A stretch of DNA of 64,000 bases, from contig CAMCZO010000004.1 in the NCBI GenBank assembly GCA_945887955.1, positions 1 through 64,000 of the forward strand. Reading direction: 5' to 3'. Below the pieces are notes generated by a model. The model searched no databases. It was not told where the DNA came from and was given only the letters and a program-made list of their open reading frames with translations. This document shows, in pieces, positions 39,262 to 47,721 of the stretch. Every line of letters begins with the position of its first letter. Within the stretch, counting starts at the first letter, position 1. The position numbers were made by a program, and so were the translations under genes. The DNA is from Chitinophaga pinensis. GTDB taxonomy: Bacteria > Bacteroidota > Bacteroidia > B-17B0 > Aurantibacillaceae.

Positions 39262-39642
39262 ATGGAAAAATACACCATCGAAGGGTCACCAAAAACACCA
39301 AACATTAATTTTGATTTAATTGGTGGAATTCTTGAAATAAAAGGAAGATCTATTCCTGAAAATTCAATTGAATTTTACAAACCATTAATAGAGGCTCTAG
39401 AGAATTATTCTTCAGCTGTTAAACCAATTACAACTGTTAACATTCAGTTAGAATATTTCAATACATCTTCTTCTAAATGTATACTAGATGTATTTAAAAA
39501 GCTAGAAGGAATAAATAAGGCAGGAAGTGCAGTTACTATTCACTGGCATTATGAAGAAGATGATGAAGACATGTTGGAAGCTGGAGAAGATTATCAGGCA
39601 ATTATTAACGTGCCTTTTAAAATGGTAATGGTTAACGAATAA
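39262..39642 (+). CDS. SiaC-type regulatory phosphoprotein (DUF1987)
   Basis: The 126-residue protein starts IEGSPKTPNINFDLIGGILEIKGRSIPENS-like text of the DUF1987 family. It has the helix-capping acceptor loop LEYFNT68SSSKCILDVF. Thr68 sits where SiaC of P. aeruginosa is reported to be phosphorylated. It forms a two-gene unit with the SiaB-like gene and is closed by a terminator. The output protein it controls is not encoded next to it. Confidence 0.88.
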   Translation: MEKYTIEGSPKTPNINFDLIGGILEIKGRSIPENSIEFYKPLIEALENYSSAVKPITTVNIQLEYFNTSSSKCILDVFKKLEGINKAGSAVTIHWHYEEDDEDMLEAGEDYQAIINVPFKMVMVNE

Positions 39643-39659
39643 ATATTATTATTTCAATT

Positions 39660-39687
39660 AAAACCCTGCCTTTGGCGGGGTTTTTTT
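39660..39687 (+). terminator. Terminator after the SiaB/SiaC pair
   Basis: AAACCCTGCC / GGCGGGGTTT stem with a short TTT loop and a seven-T tail. Unusually GC-rich for this sequence. Confidence 0.9.
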
Positions 39688-39689
39688 AT

Positions 39690-39697
39690 TATCTTTG
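39690..39697 (+). promoter_or_regulatory. -7 element before the aldolase gene
   Basis: TATCTTTG (TAnnTTTG), 21 bases before the ATG and immediately after the preceding terminator. A TTTG at 39671-39674 is closer than usual (15 bases), so the -33 box is uncertain. Confidence 0.5.
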
Positions 39698-39717
39698 TTT
39701 CTATCAAAATTAAAATT

Positions 39718-40773
39718 ATGTCGACAAAAATTTTTGATTTATTGGGTGCAAATGCCGACAATCTTTTGCATCACACCTGTACTACTATTTCAAAGGAACT
39801 AATTCACGTTCCTGGAAATGATTTTGTTGATAGAATGTTTTCGCCTTCTAACAGAAGTCCACAAGTTTTAAGAAGTTTAAGTCAATTATATAATTCTGGT
39901 CGTTTATCAGGTTCCGGATACATGAGTATTCTCCCTGTTGATCAAGGAATTGAGCATAGTGCAGGAGCAAGTTTTGCATCAAACCCCATTTATTTTGACA
40001 GTGAAAATATTGTTAAATTAGCCATAGAAGGTAATTGTAATGCAATAGCTTCAACTTTTGGTGTTTTGGCTTCAGTTTCCAGAAAATACGCTCATAAAAT
40101 ACCTTTTATTGTTAAAATTAATCATAATGAGTTATTAACCTATCCCAATAAATTTGATCAAATCATGTTTGGTTCGGTTGAAGAAGCATGGAATATGGGT
40201 GCTGTTGCTGTTGGAGCAACTATTTATTTTGGTTCTCCTGAGTCGTCTAGACAAATTGTGGAAGTTGCTCAAGCTTTTGAACGTGCTCATGAATTAGGAA
40301 TGGCAACAATATTATGGTGTTATACTCGTAACAATGCTTTCAAAAAAGATGGAATAGATTATCATACAGCTACTGATTTATCTTCCCAAGCTAATCATTT
40401 AGGTGTAACTATTCAAGCTGATATTATTAAACAAAAGTTATCTGATAAAAATGGTGGATTTACTGCTATTAATTTTAGCAAAACACACCCTAATGTTTAT
40501 TCTGATTTAAATACCAATCATCCAATTGATCTTTGTCGTTACCAGGTTGCTAATTGTTATATGGGAAGAATTGGTTTAATCAATAGTGGTGGCGAAAGTA
40601 ATGGGGAAAGTGATTTAAAAGATGCAGTTACCACTGCGGTAATTAATAAAAGAGCAGGAGGACAGGGGTTGATAAGCGGACGCAAAGCGTTTCAAAAATC
40701 AATGAACGAAGGCGTTAAGTTATTAAACACCATTCAAGATGTATATTTAGATAAATCCATTACTATTGCTTAA
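39718..40773 (+). CDS. fbaB: Class I fructose-bisphosphate aldolase (DhnA/FbaB type)
   Basis: Cleaves fructose-1,6-bisphosphate into triose phosphates through a Schiff-base lysine. The 351 residues show the archaeal-type fold: [16 protein letters not shown] near 64-79, [27 protein letters not shown] (barrel strand), [16 protein letters not shown] near 161-176, and [15 protein letters not shown] near the C-terminus. It has its own -7 box and stands alone between the Sia pair and accD. Confidence 0.92.
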   Translation: MSTKIFDLLGANADNLLHHTCTTISKELIHVPGNDFVDRMFSPSNRSPQVLRSLSQLYNSGRLSGSGYMSILPVDQGIEHSAGASFASNPIYFDSENIVKLAIEGNCNAIASTFGVLASVSRKYAHKIPFIVKINHNELLTYPNKFDQIMFGSVEEAWNMGAVAVGATIYFGSPESSRQIVEVAQAFERAHELGMATILWCYTRNNAFKKDGIDYHTATDLSSQANHLGVTIQADIIKQKLSDKNGGFTAINFSKTHPNVYSDLNTNHPIDLCRYQVANCYMGRIGLINSGGESNGESDLKDAVTTAVINKRAGGQGLISGRKAFQKSMNEGVKLLNTIQDVYLDKSITIA

Positions 40774-40837
40774 TAGCAATATTTTTTATAATTTATCTAT
40801 CGACTATTTATTTTCTTATTAATTAAATTTTTAAAAA

Positions 40838-41683
40838 ATGGGATGGTTTAAAAGATTAAAAGAAGGCATTACAACTTCTACAAAAGAGAAGAAAGAAACA
40901 CCAGAAGGATTATGGTATAAATGTCCATCTTGTAAAAAAATTCATACTGTTCAAGATCATGCGGCCTATAAATATGTTTGTATTGAATGTAACTATCACG
41001 AAAGAATTGGTAGTAAAGAGTATTTTGAGGTTATTTTCGACAACAACGAGTTTGTTGAGATAAATGAAAATTTAGTAAGTGGCGATCCTTTAGAATTTAC
41101 CGACACCAAAAAATACACCTCTAGATTAACTGACAATATTAATAAAACTGGCTTGAAAGATGCTTTAAGAAGCGCATATGGCAAAGTAAATGGCTATAAT
41201 TTGATGATTTGTTGTATGGATTTTGGATTTATTGGTGGTAGCATGGGAAGTGTAGTAGGAGAAAAAATTGCTCGCTCAATTGATTACTGCCTTAAAACAA
41301 AAACACCATTATTAATTATTTCTAAAAGTGGAGGAGCAAGAATGATGGAAGCTGCTTTTTCGTTAATGCAAATGGCTAAAACAGCGGCTAAATTAAGTCA
41401 ATTAGCTCAAAAAAAGATACCCTATATTTCTTTATTAACTGATCCAACAACAGGAGGTGTAACTGCTAGTTATGCTATGTTAGGCGACTTAAATATTTCT
41501 GAGCCAGGTTCATTAATCGGTTTTGCTGGACCAAGAGTTGTTAAAGAAACAATTGGAAAAGATCTACCAAAAGGCTTTCAAACTGCAGAGTTTGTTCTAG
41601 AACATGGTTTTTTAGATAAAATTGTTTCTCGTAACGATTTAAAAGATACGATTGGCAATCTTCTTAAGTTTTTTAAGAAATAA
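40838..41683 (+). CDS. accD: Acetyl-CoA carboxylase carboxyltransferase subunit beta
   Basis: Part of the enzyme that makes malonyl-CoA for fatty-acid synthesis. The 281-residue protein has the N-terminal four-Cys zinc ribbon (C29, C32, C48, C51) and the crotonase-fold core with [56 protein letters not shown] and [12 protein letters not shown]. It converges on ftsH with only 9 bases between stops. The alpha subunit is not nearby. Confidence 0.97.
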   Translation: MGWFKRLKEGITTSTKEKKETPEGLWYKCPSCKKIHTVQDHAAYKYVCIECNYHERIGSKEYFEVIFDNNEFVEINENLVSGDPLEFTDTKKYTSRLTDNINKTGLKDALRSAYGKVNGYNLMICCMDFGFIGGSMGSVVGEKIARSIDYCLKTKTPLLIISKSGGARMMEAAFSLMQMAKTAAKLSQLAQKKIPYISLLTDPTTGGVTASYAMLGDLNISEPGSLIGFAGPRVVKETIGKDLPKGFQTAEFVLEHGFLDKIVSRNDLKDTIGNLLKFFKK

Positions 41684-41692
41684 TTAATTTTT

Positions 41693-43852
41693 TTATAAAC
41701 TTAAATCATCATCTTTAGTGATTATTTCTGAACTAGTTCCTTCTTCAGAAGATGGAGCAGCGATATCTTTAGTAGAATTAACGACTATCTCATCATGTTT
41801 TTCGAATGGTCTTTTACCGAAAATATCTTCCAAATCTTCTTTAAAAATAACTTCTTTTTCTAATAATTTTTCGGCCAATAAAGTTAGTTTAACTTTATTA
41901 CTTATTAATATTTGTTTTGTTTTAGCATAAGCAATGTCAGTCATTTTCTTTACCTCTTCGTCTATCATTTTTGCTGTATATTCACTGTATGGTTTGCTAA
42001 ACGAGTATTCACTTTGACCTGAACTATCGTAATAACTGATGTTTCCAATTTTTTCATTTAATCCATAATAAACAATGCATGCAAAAGCTTGCTTGGTTAT
42101 TTTTTCCAAATCGCTTAAAGCACCAGTACTAATTTTTCCAAATATAATTTCTTCTGCAGCTCTTCCTCCTAATGCGGCACACATTTCGTCCATTATTTGT
42201 TCGGTCGTTGTTATTTGTCTTTCTTCTGGTAAGTACCAAGCAGCACCTAATGACTTTCCTCTTGGAACAATGGTAACTTTAATTAATGGACTTGCGTGTT
42301 CTAGCATCCAACTCACAGTTGCGTGTCCTGCCTCATGAAATGCAATAACACGTTTTTCGTTAGGAGTAATAATTTTATTTTTCTTTTCTAATCCAGCAAT
42401 AATTCTATCTACTGCATCTAAAAAATCTTGTTTTTGAACAGTTTTTTTATTTGAACGAGCTGCAATTAATGCTGCTTCATTGCAAATATTTGCAATATCC
42501 GCTCCACTAAATCCTGGAGTTTGTTTAGATAAGAAATCAATTTCAACGCTTTCGTCTATTTTAATATTCTTTAAATGAACTGCAAATATTTCTTTGCGTT
42601 CGTTTAAATCAGGCATATCAACATAAATTTGTCTATCAAATCTTCCAGCGCGCATCAAAGCTCTATCTAAAATATCAGCACGATTAGTAGCTGCTAATAT
42701 TATTACGCCACTATTTGTACCAAAACCATCCATTTCTGTTAATAATTGGTTGAGGGTATTTTCGCGTTCATCATTACCACCGGCAGCCGCATTTTTGCCA
42801 CGAGCACGCCCTATAGCATCAATTTCGTCGATAAAAATAATACAAGGAGCTTTTTCTTTGGCTTGTTTAAATAAATCTCGAACACGCGATGCGCCAACCC
42901 CAACAAACATTTCTACAAAATCAGAACCACTCAGAGAGAAAAAAGGTACTTTTGCTTCGCCAGCAACTGCTTTTGCTAATAATGTTTTTCCTGTTCCTGG
43001 AGGCCCAACTAATAATGCACCTTTAGGAATTTTAGCACCCAAGTCTGTATATTTTTTAGGGTTTTTAAGAAAATCTACGATTTCCATCACTTCCATTTTT
43101 GCTCCGTCTAATCCTGCAACATCGCTAAAAGTTGTATTAACTGCCGAATCTTTATCAAATAAAGTAGCTTTTGATTTTCCAATATTAAAAATTTGACCAG
43201 GTCCGCCTCCGCTTCCTCCGCCACCCATTCGTCGCATCATAAAAAACCATAAAGCAATCATAATAATTATTGGCAATAAAAAAGACAAGCCACTATCAAA
43301 CCAATTGCTCTCTTCAACACTTCTTGCAAATACTTGTTTTTCTTTTGGAATTAAGGCTTCGTTTTGAACTTTTTCAATTCCTGTCATTAAATTATCAATA
43401 GATGGCACTGTAAAAAAATAATGAGGGCCTTTAAAATTTTTATCTGGAAAAATTGAAACACCTTTATCGTTTTTATAACGATCGCACTTGTATGCGCTAT
43501 CTGGATTAATTGAGATTCGTGCAATTGTTTTATTTACAATAACAATGTCTTTAACATCACCTTTTGAAAGCATTTTTTGGTAAAATTCACCTTGAGAAAC
43601 TTCTATTAAATGTGAATTAAAATTATTCCCATAAAAAACAATAAACAAAAGAACTCCAATAACAGCTGCATAAATCCAATAAAAATTATTGCCGTTATTA
43701 TTAGAATTTTTATTTCCTCCAAAAGGAGAGTTTTGCTTTTTAAATTTTTCTTTCATTCTTTCAAATTGTTTTTTTCTTTCATCCTCAGGAGAAGGCTTTT
43801 CACTTGAATTATTAGTGTTTTCGGGAATAGGTTCTTTTTGTTCTTCGCTCAT
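41693..43852 (-). CDS. ftsH: ATP-dependent zinc metalloprotease FtsH
   Basis: Membrane-anchored AAA protease for quality control. The 719-residue protein has a charged N-terminus with a [14 protein letters not shown] stretch, a first helix near 58-75, a periplasmic domain, and a second helix near 187-205. The AAA module has [28 protein letters not shown] and the SRH. The protease domain has the zinc motif HEAGH at about 506-510. The Asp/Glu-Ser-rich C-terminal tail is typical. It lies 30 bases after rsfS. Confidence 0.97.
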   Translation of the reverse strand: MSEEQKEPIPENTNNSSEKPSPEDERKKQFERMKEKFKKQNSPFGGNKNSNNNGNNFYWIYAAVIGVLLFIVFYGNNFNSHLIEVSQGEFYQKMLSKGDVKDIVIVNKTIARISINPDSAYKCDRYKNDKGVSIFPDKNFKGPHYFFTVPSIDNLMTGIEKVQNEALIPKEKQVFARSVEESNWFDSGLSFLLPIIIMIALWFFMMRRMGGGGSGGGPGQIFNIGKSKATLFDKDSAVNTTFSDVAGLDGAKMEVMEIVDFLKNPKKYTDLGAKIPKGALLVGPPGTGKTLLAKAVAGEAKVPFFSLSGSDFVEMFVGVGASRVRDLFKQAKEKAPCIIFIDEIDAIGRARGKNAAAGGNDERENTLNQLLTEMDGFGTNSGVIILAATNRADILDRALMRAGRFDRQIYVDMPDLNERKEIFAVHLKNIKIDESVEIDFLSKQTPGFSGADIANICNEAALIAARSNKKTVQKQDFLDAVDRIIAGLEKKNKIITPNEKRVIAFHEAGHATVSWMLEHASPLIKVTIVPRGKSLGAAWYLPEERQITTTEQIMDEMCAALGGRAAEEIIFGKISTGALSDLEKITKQAFACIVYYGLNEKIGNISYYDSSGQSEYSFSKPYSEYTAKMIDEEVKKMTDIAYAKTKQILISNKVKLTLLAEKLLEKEVIFKEDLEDIFGKRPFEKHDEIVVNSTKDIAAPSSEEGTSSEIITKDDDLSL

Positions 43853-43882
43853 GTTAATTAAGAATATCTTTATTTTTAAATT

Positions 43883-44494
43883 TTAATCTTTAATGTGTGT
43901 TATTTCTGCATCGCCCCACAAACCCTCTAAATTATAATGTTCGCGAGATTCACGCAAAAACACGTGAACTACAATGTTTATATAATCTATCAAAATCCAT
44001 TCGCCATTTTGTCTTCCTTCTATGTGAAAAGCTTTTTCTGAAGTTGATTTTGTGACAATTTCTTCAACACTATCAGCAATAGAGTTAACGTGAGTATTGC
44101 TATCTGCATCGCAAATTACAAAATAATCGGTTACTCTGTTTTCGATTTGATTTAAATTTAAGGTAGTAATGTTTTTAGCTTTACGTTCTTTCATGCCATC
44201 TATAATTGCTTCTAATAGAGAGCTTGTTTGTTTTACAGTAGATGATTTTTTTGGACGCTTAACAGTGCTTGTCTTTTTCTTATTTTCAAGATTAGCAATT
44301 AAATTTGCCTCTCTTTGTTCTCGCTCTTTATCGGTTAATGGTTTTTTTGGTATTATTTTTCTTCCTGTTGGGAAAGTATTTTTAGAAGAGGATAGTTTTA
44401 ATTTAGTTGATTTTTTAGCCACTTTTGGTTTTGCTTTGCCAATGAGATCTTTACTTTTTTTTGCTATAGTTTTTTTTACTGGTATTTTAGGCAT
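43883..44494 (-). CDS. rsfS: Ribosomal silencing factor RsfS with long basic N-terminal extension
   Basis: RsfS binds L14 and blocks subunit joining in poor growth. The family domain lies at about 95-203 (LLEAIIDGMKERKAKNITTL, TDYFVICDADSNTHVNSIADSV, EGRQNGEWILIDYINIVVHVF, YNLEGLWGDAE). The first 90 residues are unusual: a Lys/Ser/Pro-rich tail with repeated KK, KPK and KRPKK clusters, almost doubling the usual length of about 110-125. The ATG is the only reasonable start before the domain, and the frame stays open throughout. It is divergent to birA and upstream of ftsH, a conserved arrangement in the phylum. Confidence 0.93.
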   Translation of the reverse strand: MPKIPVKKTIAKKSKDLIGKAKPKVAKKSTKLKLSSSKNTFPTGRKIIPKKPLTDKEREQREANLIANLENKKKTSTVKRPKKSSTVKQTSSLLEAIIDGMKERKAKNITTLNLNQIENRVTDYFVICDADSNTHVNSIADSVEEIVTKSTSEKAFHIEGRQNGEWILIDYINIVVHVFLRESREHYNLEGLWGDAEITHIKD

Positions 44495-44572
44495 ATTTAA
44501 ATTGTTTGTAGCTTAGCTATTAATTAATTTTATTAGGTTTATAATTAACAACAAATTTAATCTATTTGTTTA

Positions 44573-45331
44573 ATGGAAACATTATTTATAGGAAGAAATA
44601 CAATATTTTTATCAGATGTTAGTAGCACCAATTCTTATGCCCTTAGCATGTTAAATAACGTTAATGTTGCTGAAGGTACTATAATTCATGCAAATCATCA
44701 AACACAAGGGAAGGGTCAAAGAGGTTTGCAATGGTCTGCTTTACAAGGGCTTAATTTAACATTTTCGGTGATTTTAAAGCCAAGTTTTTTGCCACTTACC
44801 AAACTTTTTTATTTATATCAAATTTCTGCTTTAGCTTGTTTTGACAGCCTGACGGAATTGATTAATAATAGCCATATTGACATTAAAATTAAGTGGCCAA
44901 ACGACATTTTAATTGATAAACGTAAAATAGCTGGTATATTAATAGAAAATAACCTTTTAAATAATCAAATTAATTGGTCAGTTATTGGTATTGGTATAAA
45001 CGTTAATCAGCTTTTGTTTGATACAAGCCCAAATGCAGCTTCTTTAAAAATGCTTACAGGACAAGATTATGATTTAAAGTTTATTTTGACCCGAATAGCT
45101 TTCCACCTAGAAAAATATTATTTAGCTCTTAAGCAAGAGAAATACGATTTTATTAAAACAAATTATTTGAATAGTTTTTTGGGATTAAATACATATTTGA
45201 ATTTTGAAATAAACAATCAAATAAAAGCTTTCTTGGTTAAAGGGATAAGCGATAAAGGTTTGTTGTTATTAGAAGATAAAAACGGAGATGAAATTGAGTT
45301 AGATGTAAAAGAAGTAAAATGGCATTATTAA
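44573..45331 (+). CDS. birA: Biotin--[acetyl-CoA-carboxylase] ligase
   Basis: Attaches biotin to the carboxyl carrier protein. The 252-residue protein has VSSTNSYA near 17-24, the biotin/AMP loop QTQGKGQRGLQW near 44-55, NLTFSVIL, IKWPNDILIDKRKIAGILIE near 107-126, and GIGINVNQ. It lacks the N-terminal DNA-binding domain of E. coli BirA, so it is a monofunctional ligase. It is divergent to rsfS. Confidence 0.95.
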   Translation: METLFIGRNTIFLSDVSSTNSYALSMLNNVNVAEGTIIHANHQTQGKGQRGLQWSALQGLNLTFSVILKPSFLPLTKLFYLYQISALACFDSLTELINNSHIDIKIKWPNDILIDKRKIAGILIENNLLNNQINWSVIGIGINVNQLLFDTSPNAASLKMLTGQDYDLKFILTRIAFHLEKYYLALKQEKYDFIKTNYLNSFLGLNTYLNFEINNQIKAFLVKGISDKGLLLLEDKNGDEIELDVKEVKWHY

Positions 45332-45360
45332 AATTATTAAAATAATATTTTCTTGCTCAA

Positions 45361-46725
45361 CTAATATTTTAATTCATTTGCTAACATCGTAAAATCAACT
45401 CCATCAAAATTTCCGCTACTCATCATTAATAAAACCGAATTATTAAAGTTTTTAGTTTTAATATAATTGGTTAACTCTTCACTTTTTGTAAATACAATTA
45501 AATCTTTTCTGTTAAAGCAAGTATGAACCTGTTCGGACGAAATTTCTTTTAATTTTTTGTGTGAAATAGTATGTGGATTATAGTAAACAATAGCTTCATC
45601 GGCTAAATTCATTGAATTTTTGTATTCGTTTAAGAAATCTTCAGTTAAACTACTAAACGTGTGAAGTTCCATACAAGCAATAATTTTACGTTCTGGAAAT
45701 TGCTGTTTTACTGCGTCTGTTGTCGCTTTTAGTTTAGAAGGAGAATGAGCAAAATCTTTATAAAAATTAAATGTTCCGGTTTTAAACACCAATTCTAATC
45801 TTTTTGCGGCACCAGTAAATGATTGAATAGCCTCATAAAACAATTGATTATTGATTCCCATTTGATTACAAGCTAATTTAGCCGCTGTTAAGTTCATTAG
45901 ATTGTGATTACCAAATATTTGTAAAGGGTATTTGATGTCATTATCAATTAAATAAGTTAAGCCATTTATTATTTCATGATTAGGAATAGAGTAGGGCCAT
46001 TTACTAATATTGGTATTAGATGAAGAAGAACAAACTTCTTCTAAAACTTTATCATTTGAACAATAAATTAAATTGCCATTAGGCTCGATTAAATCAATAA
46101 ATATTTTAAATTGTTCGATGTAATTTTCAAAAGTGGGAAAAACGTTGATGTGATCCCATGCTATTCCACTTAAAACAGCAATATTTGGTTTGTATAAATG
46201 AAATTTAGGCCTTCTGTCAATAGGCGAAGCTAGGTACTCATCACCTTCAATTACTGCATATTTAGATGTTTTGGTGAGGTTAACCATGGTTTCAAAGCCA
46301 GTTAATTGAGCTCCAACTAAAAAATCAGTTTCAATATGGTGATAATGCATTACATGTAATATCATGGCGGTAATTGTAGTTTTACCGTGACTGCCTCCAA
46401 TAACAATGCGCGTTTTATCTTTTGTAGATTCATAAATATACTCCGGATACGAATAAATTTTTAAGCCTAATTCTTTAGCTTTTATTAATTCGGGATTATC
46501 TGCACGCGCATGCATACCCAAAATTACTGCGCTAATATCTTTTGTTATTTTTTCTGGAAACCAACCAATTTCTTTGGGTAATAAATTAAATTTTAATAAT
46601 CGACTTTTGCTGGGTTCGTTTATTTCGTCATCGCTTCCACTCACAATAAACCCTTTTTCGTTAAGTGCTAAGGCCATATTATGCATTGCGCTTCCACCGA
46701 TAGCAATTAAATGAACTTTTTCCAT
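45361..46725 (-). CDS. mpl: UDP-N-acetylmuramate:L-alanyl-gamma-D-glutamyl-meso-diaminopimelate ligase (murein peptide recycling)
   Basis: Recycles cell-wall tripeptide by joining it to UDP-MurNAc in the cytoplasm. The 454-residue Mur-ligase protein has the N-terminal UDP fold (HLIAIGGSAMHNMALAL), the P-loop GGSHGKTT at 110-117, VIEGDEYLASPIDRRPKFH (the ESDEYD-like region typical of Mpl), SGIAWDHINVFPTFENY and the C-terminal DFAHSPSKL. MurC would show different motifs. It lies alone and converges on birA. Confidence 0.93.
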   Translation of the reverse strand: MEKVHLIAIGGSAMHNMALALNEKGFIVSGSDDEINEPSKSRLLKFNLLPKEIGWFPEKITKDISAVILGMHARADNPELIKAKELGLKIYSYPEYIYESTKDKTRIVIGGSHGKTTITAMILHVMHYHHIETDFLVGAQLTGFETMVNLTKTSKYAVIEGDEYLASPIDRRPKFHLYKPNIAVLSGIAWDHINVFPTFENYIEQFKIFIDLIEPNGNLIYCSNDKVLEEVCSSSSNTNISKWPYSIPNHEIINGLTYLIDNDIKYPLQIFGNHNLMNLTAAKLACNQMGINNQLFYEAIQSFTGAAKRLELVFKTGTFNFYKDFAHSPSKLKATTDAVKQQFPERKIIACMELHTFSSLTEDFLNEYKNSMNLADEAIVYYNPHTISHKKLKEISSEQVHTCFNRKDLIVFTKSEELTNYIKTKNFNNSVLLMMSSGNFDGVDFTMLANELKY

Positions 46726-46829
46726 TTTATAAAGAAAATACTTTGTTAAGGTTTTTTTGTGACAAAATCGTTTTTATTATACACATAAAAATGTTTATTT
46801 TGTTAACTTATCTATAAAATATAAATACA

Positions 46830-47657
46830 ATGCAAAAAAAAATTGTAAAAGTTGGTGATATAGCATGTGGCGCAAAAGAATTATTTTTAATTAGCGGTCC
46901 TTGCGTAATTGAAGATGAAAAAATAATGATGGACACTGCTGAAAAATTAAGAGAGGTGAGTGAACGTTTAAACATTAAAGTTATTTATAAGTCAAGTTTT
47001 TTAAAAGATAATCGCAGCAGTTTAAGTTATTATGACGGACCTGGTATAGAAAAGGGGATGAAAATTTTAGCCAAAGTAAAAGAACAGTTTGGATTTCCTT
47101 TATTAACCGATATTCATGAAAGTTATCAAGCAGCTATTGCAGGAGAGGTATGTGATGTATTACAAATACCAGCCTATTTGTGTATGCAAAGTAGTTTATT
47201 AGTTGCTGCTGCAAAAACTGGTAAAGTTGTAAATATTAAACATGGCCAGTTTTTAGCTCCTGATAATATGAAACATCCTTTGCAAAAATGCATTGATGCC
47301 GGTAATGATCAAATCATATTAACAGAGCGAGGTTATGTATTTGGTTATAACGATTTGATCGTTGATCCACGCAGTTTTTTTCATATGAATAATTTAGGTT
47401 ACCCAGTTGTATTTGATGTTACTCATTGTGTTCGCAAATATGGTATACCAAGTGCAGACGCTAAAGGAGGTGCTCGTGAATTTTTACCTGTTTTAAGTAG
47501 AGCAGGTGTAGCTAGTGGTATTGATGGGATGTTTATAGAAACTCATCCAGATCCATCTAAAGCCTTGTGTGATGCTGCTTCCCAATTATGCGTGTATGAT
47601 TTGGAAGAGTTTTTAAAGCCTTTAATCGAAATTCATAATGTGGTAAGGAAGTATTAA
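46830..47657 (+). CDS. kdsA: 3-deoxy-8-phosphooctulonate synthase (KDO-8-P synthase)
   Basis: Condenses PEP with arabinose-5-phosphate for the lipopolysaccharide core. The 275 residues show ISGPCVIEDE near 20-29, KSSFLKDNRSS near 55-65, GFPLLTDIHE, VLQIPAYLCMQSSLL, NIKHGQFLAPD, ERGYVFGYNDLIVDPRS, and GMFIETHPDPSKALCD. The outer membrane therefore carries Kdo. Confidence 0.97.
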   Translation: MQKKIVKVGDIACGAKELFLISGPCVIEDEKIMMDTAEKLREVSERLNIKVIYKSSFLKDNRSSLSYYDGPGIEKGMKILAKVKEQFGFPLLTDIHESYQAAIAGEVCDVLQIPAYLCMQSSLLVAAAKTGKVVNIKHGQFLAPDNMKHPLQKCIDAGNDQIILTERGYVFGYNDLIVDPRSFFHMNNLGYPVVFDVTHCVRKYGIPSADAKGGAREFLPVLSRAGVASGIDGMFIETHPDPSKALCDAASQLCVYDLEEFLKPLIEIHNVVRKY

Positions 47658-47672
47658 TTTTTATTTTAAAAT

Positions 47673-47706
47673 AAAAAAAAGGCATACGTTAGTATGCCTT
47701 TTTTTT
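47673..47706. terminator. Bidirectional terminator between kdsA and the PhoX-like gene
   Basis: GGCATAC / GTATGCC stem with a GTTA loop, eight A before and eight T after. It serves both convergent genes. Confidence 0.92.
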
Positions 47707-47721
47707 GAAATTTATTAAATT

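Noticed and set aside
42750-43196. Long plus-strand frame opposite ftsH
   Set aside because: It is the shadow of a strongly conserved AAA domain on the other strand, with no start context.
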